Source of the DNA: Planctomycetota bacterium
GTDB lineage: Bacteria; Planctomycetota; UBA1135; GCA-002686595
Length of the DNA: 64,000 nt
Assembly: GCA_016714045.1 (NCBI GenBank)
Contig: JADJNY010000015.1
Coordinates: forward strand, 744,001 to 808,000
Direction: 5' to 3'
In this document: in pieces, positions 18,855 through 28,351 of the stretch
Layout of the letters: each line of letters starts with the position of its first letter
Position numbering within the stretch: position 1 is the first letter of the stretch
Translations under genes and position numbers: made by a program
The notes under the pieces: generated by a model
Seen by the model: the letters and a program-made list of their open reading frames with translations, nothing else
Databases searched by the model: none
Told to the model about the DNA's origin: nothing

Positions 18855-19091
18855 GAACCCTGCCCCCCTGAACCCCGCGGTGTCGCGAGCTGCCACGCGC
18901 GCGACGCGACCGCGTCAGGGAGTGGTTCGGAATCGGCGAGCGGCGATCTTGAGCGCAACGAGCGGCCGTGTCGGGACGAGCTGCGTTGCGCGGCGCCTTG
19001 CGCGGGGTGTGGGGCGGGCCGTGGGGGCGGCGGGCCGGAAAGACCTTCGCGTGTGGCGATCCACGAGGCAGCCCGCGGATCGGGGAGCGGC

Positions 19092-19691
19092 TCAGCAGTC
19101 CGCGTACTTCCAGTTGCGCGACTTGCCTTGCTCCAGCCACTCGATCGCCGTCGCGATGCGGCGCGCACGCGTTTCGTCGCGCTTCGCATCGGCGATCCAC
19201 TCCAGGTACTCACGTCGATGCCCCGGCGGGAAGGCGTCGAACGTCGCGCGCGCCTTCTTGCTCTTCGCGAGCGCGGCGCGGAACTCCGGATGAACGGCGA
19301 TCGGCTCTTTCGGGACGGTCTTCTTGCGAGCGGCCTGGATGCCCTGCTCGTTCAACTTCATCGCCTTCTTGAGATAGCGGACGAGCGTGGTCTTCGGAGG
19401 AAGGTCCGAGAGGCTCGTGATCCGACCGAAGCTGCCCATGGCCTCCTTCGCCTTCGTGTCGCCCTCGACGACGAGATCGTGCTTCCAGATGCCGAAGGCG
19501 CAGTGCGCCTTGAAGGCAGCCATGTTGCAGAGGATGCCCTCGTACTCGAACGACGGAGAGCCCCACTTGATCGTCTCGCTCACGCTCGGACAGGCCGCGT
19601 GCACGACGGCGCGCAGATGGGTGAGGATCGGCTTCGCGAACGGAGCGACCTTGGCGATGTAGGAGTCGACGCGCGGGTCTTTCGTTCCCAT
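19092..19691 (-). CDS. DUF1801 / YdeI-OmpD-associated family protein
   Basis: A 199-residue cytoplasmic protein. The N-terminal half is a DUF1801 (YdhG-like) domain (RVDSYIAKVAPFAKPILTHL, then SETIKWGSPSFEYEG and AFKAHCAFGIW). The C-terminal part has HPEFRAALAKSKKARATFD and FPPGHRREYLEWIADAKRDE, the bacteriocin-protection/YdeI tail that commonly follows it. The biochemical role of this family is not established. A second DUF1801 protein lies at 28352. Start at 19691 fits the family N-terminus. Confidence 0.82.
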   Translation of the reverse strand: MGTKDPRVDSYIAKVAPFAKPILTHLRAVVHAACPSVSETIKWGSPSFEYEGILCNMAAFKAHCAFGIWKHDLVVEGDTKAKEAMGSFGRITSLSDLPPKTTLVRYLKKAMKLNEQGIQAARKKTVPKEPIAVHPEFRAALAKSKKARATFDAFPPGHRREYLEWIADAKRDETRARRIATAIEWLEQGKSRNWKYADC

Positions 19692-19960
19692 CCGTGTTTC
19701 CAGGTGTAGCACTCGCTCGGAGCGAGGATCGTGGTGAGTCGGTCGAGTCGCCGACGAGCGAGAGCGTACCTGCGGCGGCGAGGAAGAGCAGCTCCGCGCG
19801 CGCCACCGAGTGCGCGGGTCCGGACTCGGGGCTGCAAGGGAGGTTCGTCCCGATCGAGCACCGAGGGTGGGACGAGAGCCACAGGTCGGCCTCGTGCGTC
19901 GGACCGGCTCCAAGACGTCGAGCTTTCGCAGCGTGGGCGACGTTCCTTAGGCTCTCCACC

Positions 19961-20416
19961 ATGCAAAACACGCCCATCCGCTCGGCCCAGATCGTCACCC
20001 TCGCGCTGGCCGCCGGCCTCGCGCTGTTCCTCGGCGTCACGGTCTTCTTCCGACTGACGCAGGAGCCGCTCGGGAACGCACAACAAGTCGACGCGCTCGC
20101 GATCGTCGTCCCGGTCGTGTTCGCTGGCGCCGCGGTCTCGTGCGTGCTGCTGCGGCGCAAGCTCGTCGAGGCCGCACGACAGGATCGCGAGACCAACATG
20201 GAGCTCGCCCGACAGGAGCTCCTCCCGGGCGAACTCCTGCGCGTGACGATCATCGGCGCAGCGTTGGCCGAGGGTCCGGGCCTCTTGGCCTGCGTGACGA
20301 TTTTGCTCGGCGGTCCGTGGTTCCTGGTCGCGTTCCCAATCGTGTCGATCGGATGGATCGCGTCCCTGATCCCGACGCGCGACCGCGTCGAAGCGCTCCT
20401 GAGAGAGTCGCACTGA
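19961..20416 (+). CDS. Hypothetical membrane protein
   Basis: A 151-residue protein with several hydrophobic segments: IVTLALAAGLALFLGVTVFF (about 9-28), ALAIVVPVVFAGAAVSCVLL (about 44-63) and a C-terminal GPGLLACVTILLGGPWFLVA hairpin. A charged stretch (RRKLVEAARQDRETNMELAR) links them. The family is not recognised. The ATG at 19961 precedes the first membrane helix; the frame further upstream is low-complexity and overlaps the divergent DUF1801 gene. Confidence 0.65.
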   Translation: MQNTPIRSAQIVTLALAAGLALFLGVTVFFRLTQEPLGNAQQVDALAIVVPVVFAGAAVSCVLLRRKLVEAARQDRETNMELARQELLPGELLRVTIIGAALAEGPGLLACVTILLGGPWFLVAFPIVSIGWIASLIPTRDRVEALLRESH

Positions 20417-21162
20417 AGGACGCCCCCGTGTGCGGGCTCGCGCTCATGGGGAGGGCCTCTGCCGAGCGTCCGCCGCGCCTTGCCAACGTCGTGGTCGTGA
20501 GCGGGGGGGGGCTTGACCAGGCTGGAGCCGTTCTCGCCTCCGGTGGCTCGGCTCGGAACGTGAGACCGGCACGATCCGAGGACGAGCATGTCAGCCTGCG
20601 ACTCAGGCTCGGTCGAAGGAGAGCTCATCGTCCCCCGAAGGACGACTCCTTCGGCCTCGGGTCGAACGGACGGCACGAAGTCGACGACGGCGGGCGAGTC
20701 GAGCTCGCGAAGACGCCTTGGCTCCGCTCGGAGCGCTCTTCGTGTCGAGGTCGGGCCCCGAAGCAGTGAGTCTGCAGAACGTGTGGGAGCGCCAGGGTGT
20801 GACCCGGGGTGGTGCAACGCCCACGCGAAACGCACACGCAGTGCTCGCGCTCCCCGCGGCGACGGGACGTGGCCGAACGCGACGTAGAACGGGTCGCGAT
20901 GGGGATTCCCAATCGAGGTGGTCGAAGCGAGCGCTGGAAAACGTGCTACGAGAATGTTCGAGCGCCGTGCAGGTGCGAGCGTCAGGGAGAGAGGCGCGTC
21001 GAGCATCCAGTGCACAAAGTCCTCCGCAGAACCGGAAGTGATCAACTGAACTGGAAATGTCCCCACACGATTTGTTGTCAACGCCGTGCGGCCGACTAGA
21101 ATGCCGCCCCCTCAATAGGGAACACGATCTCTCGGTCGTCACCCCGTCTCCAGGAGACCTTC
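20417..21162. other. Intergenic stretch, no gene seen
   Basis: These 746 bp contain only frames without coding character. A run of nine Gs lies at 20503-20511. No hairpin, tRNA or inverted repeat stood out. The promoter of the AT-hook gene pair must be near the right end; an AGGAG sits at about 21150. Confidence 0.45.
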
Positions 21163-21642
21163 ATGGCCAACGAAACCGATATCCAGTCCCTGATAGCCAA
21201 CTTTACCGAGCAGCTCACGCAGGTGATTCGTCGCAAGACGCTCGAACAGGTCCTCGCCGCGCTCGGCGGTGACCAGCCCGCCGCACCCGTCCGTCGCGGT
21301 CCGGGCCGTCCGCGCGGTGCAGCCTCCGCGGCGCCTGCCCGCAGGGCGAAAGGCGGCAAGCGCTCGGCAGCCGAAATGGAGCAGTTCACGGCCGAACTCG
21401 TCGCCTACGTCAAGGCCAATCCCGGTCAGCGTGGTGAGCAGATCGCCGCGGCGCTCAAGACCGATGTGAAGACCATGCGCCTCCCGATGCTGAAGCTGAT
21501 CGCCGCGAAGGCGATCTCGACGAAGGGTCAGCGGCGCGGAATGACCTACTTCCCTGCGGGTGGTGGCTCGGTCGCGGCATCGAAGGCTGAAGCGCCCGCC
21601 AAGAAGAAGGCGAAGCGCGGCGGCAAGAAGAAGGCCGGTTGA
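21163..21642 (+). CDS. AT-hook / winged-helix DNA-binding protein
   Basis: A 159-residue basic protein. Residues 5-35 form a short coiled helix (SLIANFTEQLTQVIRRKTLE). An AT-hook RRGPGRPRG lies at about 44-52. A winged-helix-like domain follows (about 70-125: VAYVKANPGQRGEQIAAALK, then STKGQRRGMTYFP), and the tail is Lys/Ala-rich like a histone H1 tail (KKKAKRGGKKKAG). It probably binds the minor groove and could be a nucleoid-associated protein. A close paralogue with the same order lies in the island at 50904, and the next gene shares the winged domain. Confidence 0.72.
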   Translation: MANETDIQSLIANFTEQLTQVIRRKTLEQVLAALGGDQPAAPVRRGPGRPRGAASAAPARRAKGGKRSAAEMEQFTAELVAYVKANPGQRGEQIAAALKTDVKTMRLPMLKLIAAKAISTKGQRRGMTYFPAGGGSVAASKAEAPAKKKAKRGGKKKAG

Positions 21643-21644
21643 AC

Positions 21645-22139
21645 ATGGCGAGGAAAGCAATGACCGACACCGGGGATAGCTCACGCACTCGCCGCACGGA
21701 AGAGCAACGCATCGCCGAGCTCGAAGCCAAGATCGCCGAGCTGCGGGCCCGCGCCGAGGCCAAGAAGGCCAAGAAGGATCCGAGCCTGCGCCACATCAGC
21801 GCCGCCCTGCGTTCGATCGACAAAGCGTTGTCGACGATCCAGGACGCGGCCACGAAGAGCGCGTTGTCCGAGACGCGGACGGCGCTCAGCGCCTGCCTCA
21901 GCCTGAATGGCGTGTCGACCAAGAACGTGCTCGTCCCGCGCGGCCGATCGGCAGCCCGCGTCGACGAAGCGCAGCTCCTGGCCTACGTCCAGGAGCACCC
22001 CGGTGCTCGCGGCGAGGTGATCGCCGCTGCCCTGGGCACCGACACGAAGTCGATGCGTCCCGTCATGCACCGATTGATCGACGATCGAAAGGTGAAGACG
22101 AAGGGCGAAGCGCGAGGGATGCAGTACTTCCTCGTCTGA
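21645..22139 (+). CDS. Coiled-coil / winged-helix partner protein
   Basis: A 164-residue protein whose N-terminus is a charged coiled coil (RIAELEAKIAELRARAEAKK) followed by a helical bundle (SAALRSIDKALSTIQDAATK). Its C-terminal 55 residues are a winged-helix-like domain homologous to that of the upstream gene (HPGARGEVIAAALGTDTKSM, KTKGEARGMQYF). The N-terminal half alone occurs as a separate gene in the island at 44116. The start is uncertain: ATG 21645 lies three bases after the upstream stop, while ATG 21660 has AGGAAA before it. Adjacent placement suggests the two products work together on DNA. Confidence 0.7.
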   Translation: MARKAMTDTGDSSRTRRTEEQRIAELEAKIAELRARAEAKKAKKDPSLRHISAALRSIDKALSTIQDAATKSALSETRTALSACLSLNGVSTKNVLVPRGRSAARVDEAQLLAYVQEHPGARGEVIAAALGTDTKSMRPVMHRLIDDRKVKTKGEARGMQYFLV

Positions 22140-22159
22140 TCGAACTCGAGCGCGAACGA

Positions 22160-22203
22160 GAAGGGGGCTCCACCGATGGGTTGGGGCCCTCTTCTTCCTT
22201 TCG
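22160..22203 (+). terminator. Rho-independent terminator
   Basis: GAAGGGGGCTCC (22160-22171) pairs along its whole length with GGGGCCCTCTTC (22183-22194), with two G·T pairs and an 11-base loop, followed by TTCCTTTCG. It ends the two-gene AT-hook unit. Confidence 0.75.
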
Positions 22204-22431
22204 TGGAGCCGCGTGTGGACGTCGAGGGGGCCTCGGTCCCGATCCCTCTGCGAGCCCGGCTTCTCCTCCCGCGTCACCTCGACGAGGCGCCAGATGCGGT
22301 TCGGCGAACGGTCACCCTCGACGCCGCTCGGGCGTCCGTCATCGCGGCAGGAGAATTTCCCCGGCTTCTCGCTCCACGTTGCCGGCGGACCGTCACCTTG
22401 AACCAGGCGAGGGCGTCCGCTCCCACCATCC

Positions 22432-23556
22432 GTGAGCGGCACGGTGAAGGGACGCCTCTCGCGGAAACCCCAGTTCCACCCAGAGGCCCACGTGTTCGCG
22501 ACGCTCATCTGTCCCTCGGCTTGGCTCTTCCTGTCGTTCTTCCCGGGCGCTCAGGCTCCCATGGCCGGTGGCTCCCGTCTGCCCGCGGGTCCGCCCGTGT
22601 TGAAGGACCCCTGTTCGTTCGTGGGCGCCAGTCACACGCTCGCCTTCACTCCCGGCGCGACGATCACGAACACGTTCGTCACGGCGTCCGATCCCGACAC
22701 GCGGCGGTTCCTCATCTACGTGCCGAGCACGTACTCGGCGCAACACGCGCCCTATCCGGTCGTGTACATGCACCATGGCACCGGACAGACGGCACAGAAC
22801 TCCGTCAACAACACGACGTGGAATCACGCCGCGGAAGTGCTCGAGTTCATCGCGGTGTACCCCGAAGCGTTGCCCTATCTGCTCGTCGACGGCACGACGA
22901 GGACGAAATGGCACACCGACGAGGTCGAGGAGCACGTCGTGGATCCCTCCGAGCTCCCGATGGCCGACGACGTGCTCTTCCTGCGGGAACTGCACAACAC
23001 CCTCGGCGCGAACCTGAACATCGACTGCCACCGGATCTACGCGACGGGCTTCTCGAACGGAGGCGCCTTCGTCAAGACGAAGCTGCACGTCGACCTGTGG
23101 GACGTCTTCGCCGCGACGACGTCGGCGGGCGGTATCGGCCTCGGGGGAGGAACGGCGGTAGAGAACTACCCGACGAACAGTGTCGACTTCCGGCCGCACT
23201 TCGAGGTCGTCGGAACCCTCGACGACAAGAAGCTCGACAACTGCATCGCGGCGGGAGATCTGCAGCCGGGCGACCTGCTCCCGCGCCACGTCGTCGACGT
23301 CGTCGCGACGCCGTGCATGTGGGATCCGCTCGTGCTCTTCACGGAGTCGCTTGGTCTCGACGCCGCGCAGTACGCGACGAGCGAGTCGCAGGCGTTCACG
23401 CAGTTCCTCTGGAGCACTCCCGTGCTGGGCGCGGGCCCGCGCGAGTACCGCTTCCGGATCCTGCCGGGGATGACGCACGAGTATCCGAGCGGGACGAACT
23501 ACCCGACGGACTACGTGCCGATCTTCTATGCGTGGATGAGCCAGTACACGCGGTGA
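22432..23556 (+). CDS. Secreted PHB-depolymerase/LpqC-type esterase
   Basis: A 374-residue alpha/beta-hydrolase. The nucleophile elbow is ATGFSNGG (G-x-S-x-G), and the substrate-side HHGTGQTAQNS loop provides the oxyanion region expected for polyhydroxybutyrate depolymerase-like and feruloyl/acetylxylan esterases. A catalytic His is likely in GMTHEYP near the C-terminus. An N-terminal hydrophobic run (FATLICPSAWLFLSFFPGAQ) is a signal peptide, so the enzyme is exported. The start is GTG 22432; a GTG at 22492 with AGAGG before it is a good alternative. Actual substrate is unknown. Confidence 0.82.
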   Translation: MSGTVKGRLSRKPQFHPEAHVFATLICPSAWLFLSFFPGAQAPMAGGSRLPAGPPVLKDPCSFVGASHTLAFTPGATITNTFVTASDPDTRRFLIYVPSTYSAQHAPYPVVYMHHGTGQTAQNSVNNTTWNHAAEVLEFIAVYPEALPYLLVDGTTRTKWHTDEVEEHVVDPSELPMADDVLFLRELHNTLGANLNIDCHRIYATGFSNGGAFVKTKLHVDLWDVFAATTSAGGIGLGGGTAVENYPTNSVDFRPHFEVVGTLDDKKLDNCIAAGDLQPGDLLPRHVVDVVATPCMWDPLVLFTESLGLDAAQYATSESQAFTQFLWSTPVLGAGPREYRFRILPGMTHEYPSGTNYPTDYVPIFYAWMSQYTR

Positions 23557-23863
23557 GGGGCGGGTGGTCCCGCTCGCGAGGTGCGGGAGCCGCGCGCTCG
23601 CGTTTCAGGTGAGCGCCTCGAGGAACTCGAGGAGACGCGTGGTCGGCGTGCGGGGACCCATGCGTCCCCGCCATCCACAGCCACGAGCCAGCGGTGCGAC
23701 GGAGGCGCTCTGTCCGTCCGATCCGGAGCGAGCACACCCGGTTCGAGAGCGTTCCCCGGATCGCCTGCGACGGGGTTGGCGCCCTCTCGCCGAGGCCCTC
23801 GGATTCAGGTGAAATCGTGAACCCGCGCCCGGCGAGGGCGGCACTCGGGACGGCGAGGTCACC

Positions 23864-26539
23864 ATGCACACCCAAGACTCCGCCTTCGTTCCGAGCTCGA
23901 TCGACTCCCTCCTCGCGCACGCCGATTGGGTGCGTGCGCTCGCCCGCCACCTCGTCCGCGACCCCGACACCGCGTCCGAGGTCGAGCAGGAGGTCTGGCG
24001 CGCGGCGCTCGAGCGCCCTCCGCAGCACGACGCGAACCCGCGGGGTTGGCTCGCGACGGTCGCGCGCAACGCGGCGCGCGCGCTCAAGCGGAGCGAGAAG
24101 CGTCGCACGCATCGCGAGGCCGCAGTCGCGCGCGGGGAAGCGCTCCCGAGCAGCGCGGAGCTCGTCGAGGAGGCCGCGTTGTCGCGCGAGCTCGCCGGCA
24201 TCGTGCTCCACCTCGACGAGCCGTACCGCACGACGATCCTGCTGCGCTACTTCCGCGACCATTCGATCGACGAGATCGCGAGCGCCCAGCGCCTTTCGCG
24301 CGAGACGGTGCGGACACGCCAGCGGCGCGGGCTCGAAATGCTGCGCGAGCGCCTCGACGCGTCGCGCGGCGGCCGCGCGAGCTGGATGGCTGCGCTCGCG
24401 CCGTTCGCAAGCGTCGAGTCGCGCACCGCCGCCGCGAGCGGGACCTCCGCGCTGTGGCTGGCGGCTCTGGCGCTCGTCGTCGCCGTCGGGACCTGGCTCG
24501 CGTGGCCGTCGTCGGAGCAGAGCGCGCCGCTCACGGAGGCATCGCCGAGCGCGCTGGCGAGGAACCCGGACGCGATGGAGGCTCGAGAAGCCCCGAGTGT
24601 GTCGCACGCGGAACCGGACACGGTGCGATCGAGCGCGCACGACTCCGACGCGCCCGCCGCGGTCCCGACCGTCGCTCCCACGGGCCGCCTCGCCGGGAGC
24701 GTGATCGACGCGAAAGGGCGCGCGCTGGCCGGACTCGAGCTCGTACTGACCTCGAAGTACGCCGCGCGCGTCGAGGGCGACAGCGTGATCGTGCCGACAC
24801 CGCCGCGAACGGCCGACGGCCGGCCCTTGGACGGCTCGCCGCCGTCGGGGGAGACCGTCTTCGGCGGCTGGTCGACCTTCCACGTGAGCGCGGAAGACCG
24901 CGAGACGTACCGGCAGATCCCGGAGGCCCTCGAGGACGAGCTCGCGCGCTTCGATCACGCGGTCGGCCTGCGCGAGGCACTGCTCGGTGAACCGCCGCCG
25001 TGCGTGCGCGCGCGAACGGACGCAGAAGGACGCTTCTCGGTCGCGGTGCCGGAGGGCACGTGGGACGTCGAAGCGGCCCACGAGCACTCGATCGTCGCCC
25101 TGGAGCTCGGCTCGCCCGCGTCACCCGACTGGACGCTCGTCGTCGTCCCGGCCGTGCGCGTGGCGGGATTCGTGCTCGACGACCAAGGGACACCGATCGA
25201 CGGCGCGCAGGTGCAGCACTCGACGTCGTCGCAGGCGTTGCGCGAGCTGCTCTTCGATCGTGAACGAACGATCGATCACTGGTCCGCGCGCGTGCTCCAC
25301 GCGGGGAAGGACGGCCGCTTCGAGTTCGCCAAGGTACCGCGCTTCGAGAGCGACACGATCAGCGCGACGGCCGATGGATTCCAGGGCGCGGAGGTGACCG
25401 TTCCCGCGGTCGACACGCGCGACCTGCGACTGGTCCTCGCGCGCAAATCGCCGGAGGAAGATCGGGCGCGGCTGCGCGGCATCGTTCTCGACGCCGACGG
25501 TCAGCCGGCGGAGGGCGCGAGCGTCCACCTCGGGCAGGACCGGTGCAGCTCCGGCGCGGACGGCCGGTTCGAGCTCGTGCTCTCGTGCTGCCACGAGGGC
25601 TACTCGCTCGTCGCGCTGCGCAAGGGCTTCCAACCGGCCGTGCTCGCCGAGTTCGGGCGCTCGAAGATGGTGAGCCAGGACGACCTCGTGCTGCGCCTCG
25701 GCCCGGCGACGCGCTCGATCCGCGGACGCGTGGTCGGGCCCGACGGCGCGCCGATCGCGCAAGCGAAGGTGCAGATCCTCGACGGCCTCGTCGCGGGAAG
25801 CGTTCAATGCTGGGCGGAGGACGTCGCGGCTGGGCGCTACTCCTCCGAGGTCGCGACGGACGCGAACGGCGCGTTCGAACTTGGCGGGTTGAGCCCGCGC
25901 GCCTATCGCATCGGAGCGTGGTGGGACGAAGCGCACGTCGTGGTGTCGGAGCCGATTCCCGCGGGAAGCGAGGAGGTCGTGCTCACGCTCCGTGCGAACG
26001 ACGTCCGGTCCGAGGTCCGCGGGCGAGTCGTGACACGGCGTGGCGTGCCGCTCCGCGACGCCGAGGTCGGCGTGCGCCTCGACACGTACCGCACGAAGTC
26101 GAGCACGTCGTGGCGCACGTTCGGCAAGGTGACGACCGACGAACACGGCGAGTTCGTGCTGCGCGACGTGCCCAAGGCCTGGGTCGGACTCGTCGTGTCG
26201 GGCAAAGGGCTTCAAACGCAGCGGTACGAGCTCGAGAACGACGTGACGGCGGAACTCGTGCTCGCCGTGGAGCTCGAAACGCGCATCGAGCTCGAGGTCA
26301 CGGACGAGCGTGTGCGCGCGATCCAGTTCCTCGACGAAGAAGGAAAGCCGTTGCACGTCAGGATCCACCTGCCCGGAGTCCAGACCACGAACGAACGTGT
26401 CGCACGCCGTGACGGTGTCTTCCCGCCGTTCGACCTGACGGACGCGGCCGTTACCGCTGTGCTCCTGATGAAGGAAGGCGAGTTGCGCCGCGCCCCGATC
26501 GAGATCGAGCGCGTCGCGGTGCAGCGGATCCAGCTCTGA
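23864..26539 (+). CDS. ECF sigma factor fused via a membrane helix to carboxypeptidase-regulatory-like repeats
   Basis: An 891-residue fusion. Residues about 18-90 form sigma region 2 (ALARHLVRDPDTASEVEQEV and GWLATVARNAARALKR), and about 105-165 form region 4 (RTTILLRYFRDHSIDEIASA, then an HTH in LSRETVRTRQRRGLEML). One membrane helix follows (SALWLAALALVVAVGTWLAW, about 195-215). The remaining 670 residues are a series of beta-sandwich carboxypeptidase-regulatory-like domains (GSVIDAKGRALAGLELVLTS; RGIVLDADGQPAEGASVHLG; RGRVVGPDGAPIAQAKVQIL; RGRVVTRRGVPLRDAEVGVR). The layout puts the sigma in the cytoplasm and the repeats outside, suggesting a one-protein transmembrane signalling device. 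No anti-sigma gene is adjacent. Confidence 0.85.
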   Translation: MHTQDSAFVPSSIDSLLAHADWVRALARHLVRDPDTASEVEQEVWRAALERPPQHDANPRGWLATVARNAARALKRSEKRRTHREAAVARGEALPSSAELVEEAALSRELAGIVLHLDEPYRTTILLRYFRDHSIDEIASAQRLSRETVRTRQRRGLEMLRERLDASRGGRASWMAALAPFASVESRTAAASGTSALWLAALALVVAVGTWLAWPSSEQSAPLTEASPSALARNPDAMEAREAPSVSHAEPDTVRSSAHDSDAPAAVPTVAPTGRLAGSVIDAKGRALAGLELVLTSKYAARVEGDSVIVPTPPRTADGRPLDGSPPSGETVFGGWSTFHVSAEDRETYRQIPEALEDELARFDHAVGLREALLGEPPPCVRARTDAEGRFSVAVPEGTWDVEAAHEHSIVALELGSPASPDWTLVVVPAVRVAGFVLDDQGTPIDGAQVQHSTSSQALRELLFDRERTIDHWSARVLHAGKDGRFEFAKVPRFESDTISATADGFQGAEVTVPAVDTRDLRLVLARKSPEEDRARLRGIVLDADGQPAEGASVHLGQDRCSSGADGRFELVLSCCHEGYSLVALRKGFQPAVLAEFGRSKMVSQDDLVLRLGPATRSIRGRVVGPDGAPIAQAKVQILDGLVAGSVQCWAEDVAAGRYSSEVATDANGAFELGGLSPRAYRIGAWWDEAHVVVSEPIPAGSEEVVLTLRANDVRSEVRGRVVTRRGVPLRDAEVGVRLDTYRTKSSTSWRTFGKVTTDEHGEFVLRDVPKAWVGLVVSGKGLQTQRYELENDVTAELVLAVELETRIELEVTDERVRAIQFLDEEGKPLHVRIHLPGVQTTNERVARRDGVFPPFDLTDAAVTAVLLMKEGELRRAPIEIERVAVQRIQL

Positions 26540-26677
26540 CGATTCGCGCAATGCGCGCTCGAGGCGTGGAGACTGCGTCGCGGCGCGAGCGAGCGATGAG
26601 GTGCAATGAGCGCGCTCCAGCGCTTCGTCGTCGCCGTCCACGGCTACGCGAGGACGGACGCCGGCCTCGCGCGCCGT

Positions 26678-27151
26678 TCAGCGTTTCGGCTTCGACACGT
26701 ACTGATCGATCAGGATCGGATTGCCGTCGGGATCGGTGATCTCGAAGCCCGCCGGACCGTCGGTCGTTTCGTCGACCGCGTTCTTCACCGCGACACCGCG
26801 GATCTTCAAGAGGTGCTGCAGCTCGCGCACGTCCTGGAAGTCCTTCAACGTCTCGCGCTCGGGTGTCGAGCCGGGGTTGAAGGTCAGCGAGTTCTTCGGA
26901 ATCAGGCCTTGGAAGAGCCCGATCTTCGTCGTGCCGTTCTGCAGGACGAGCCAGCGCTTCTTCACATCGCCGGAGACCTGCTGGAAGTCGAGCTTCTCGT
27001 AGAAGGCCTTCGAGGCCTCGATGTCCTTGACGGCGAGACAGACGGTGAAACTGCCGAGCTTCATGGGCGGGGTCTTGGCGTCCTCGAGGTTGGTCGCGAG
27101 GGCCATCGCGGCGAGGCCGCAGACGAAAGCGATCGGAGCGAGGAGCTTCAT
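26678..27151 (-). CDS. Exported VOC (glyoxalase/bleomycin-resistance-like) protein
   Basis: A 157-residue protein with a signal peptide (MKLLAPIAFVCGLAAMALAT) and one VOC domain made of two beta-alpha-beta-beta-beta halves (VCLAVKDIEASKAFYEKLDF and GPAGFEITDPDGNPILIDQY). VOC proteins bind metals or small ligands; which one is unknown. The glutamate in FEITDPDG is at a usual metal-ligand position. The start ATG at 27151 opens the signal peptide. It is divergent from the AraC-type gene. Confidence 0.82.
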   Translation of the reverse strand: MKLLAPIAFVCGLAAMALATNLEDAKTPPMKLGSFTVCLAVKDIEASKAFYEKLDFQQVSGDVKKRWLVLQNGTTKIGLFQGLIPKNSLTFNPGSTPERETLKDFQDVRELQHLLKIRGVAVKNAVDETTDGPAGFEITDPDGNPILIDQYVSKPKR

Positions 27152-27238
27152 GGAGGTCGTGGGTGCGTGCGAGTTGGGAGTTCGGTGGAGCAACGCGCGC
27201 TACCATGCCACGGGCGCCTGAACCCGGCTTGTCCGATC

Positions 27239-28165
27239 TTGCGAACTCCCCAGAAAACTCCCGACGGCTTCTCTGCCGACTACGAGGAGCGCGTCAACCG
27301 CGCGCTCGACTATGTCGTCGGCAATCTGAACGGAGACCTGAGCCTGGAGGCCGTCGCGCGCGCGGCCTGCTTCTCGCCCTTCCACTTCCACCGCGTGTTC
27401 AAGGCGCGGATCGGCGAGACGCTCGCCCACTTCGTGAAGCGCCAGCGCCTCGAGCGCGCGCTCCAGCTCCTCTCGATCACGCCGCGGCGCTCGCTCACCG
27501 ACGTCGCGCTGGAGTGCGGCTTCGCGTCCTCCTCCGACTTCTCGCGCAGCTTCAAGCAGCGCTTCGGCGTGCCGCCGAGCGCGTTCGACGTCGCCGCGCA
27601 CCGCGCGACGCGCCGCGACGAGCTCGACCGCGCCCTGGGCGGCTCGGTCGTCGCGCCGCGCTTCCCCAAGCTCGCGCGCGGAGAGAACCCCGACGGCTTC
27701 GAGGTCACGCTACGCGATCTGCCGCCGCGCACCGTCGCGTACGTCCGCGTTCTCGACCCGTTCCGTTCGTTCGAGGCCGTCGTCGATGCCTACGAGCACT
27801 TGATGCGCTGGGCTGAAGAGCGCGGCGTCGCCGACCGGCCGTGGCTCGGCTACATGTGGGAGGACCCTGAGATCGTCGCGCTCGAGCACTGTCGCTACGA
27901 CGCCGCGGTCGTGGTCGACGACGTGCGGCCCGACGGCAGGATCGGCCGGTACGAGTTCCCCGCGATGCGCGTCGCCGAGGTCCGGATCGCGGGCGGCTTC
28001 GAGCTCGAGACGCGCGCGCTCGATTGGCTGTTCGAAACCTGGCTGCCGCGGAGCGGATTCGAGCCCGACGAGCTCCCCTCGTTCGAAGCGTGGATCGGGC
28101 GGCCGCTCGCGCACGGGCTCGAGCACTTCACGCTCGCGTGCCACCTCCCGGTGAGGCCGGTGTAG
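27239..28165 (+). CDS. AraC-family regulator with GyrI-like effector domain
   Basis: A 308-residue transcription factor. The N-terminal AraC DNA-binding domain has two helix-turn-helix units (NGDLSLEAVARAACFSPFHF, then SLTDVALECGFASSSDFSRS), followed by a C-terminal GyrI-like/effector-binding beta-alpha domain (FEVTLRDLPPRTVAYVRVLD to FTLACHLPVR). This is the Rob/SoxS-with-GyrI layout that senses small hydrophobic ligands. No ATG fits; TTG at 27239 is chosen and GTG at 27185 is possible. It may regulate the divergent VOC gene or itself. Confidence 0.85.
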   Translation: MRTPQKTPDGFSADYEERVNRALDYVVGNLNGDLSLEAVARAACFSPFHFHRVFKARIGETLAHFVKRQRLERALQLLSITPRRSLTDVALECGFASSSDFSRSFKQRFGVPPSAFDVAAHRATRRDELDRALGGSVVAPRFPKLARGENPDGFEVTLRDLPPRTVAYVRVLDPFRSFEAVVDAYEHLMRWAEERGVADRPWLGYMWEDPEIVALEHCRYDAAVVVDDVRPDGRIGRYEFPAMRVAEVRIAGGFELETRALDWLFETWLPRSGFEPDELPSFEAWIGRPLAHGLEHFTLACHLPVRPV

Positions 28166-28351
28166 GACGTCGAGCGAACCGCCACGCGGGCGAGTCGGAA
28201 TCGGGAACCACCGACGTTCGACGAATCGATTCCGACGGCAACTTCGGTCAGCGAGTCGATTCCGATGGCGACTTCACCGCGGAGGAGCGGAAAACGCAGC
28301 GGCCTCGCGTACCCTGGGCCGACCCAGGTTCGACGAAGTGGAGGACTGCGC

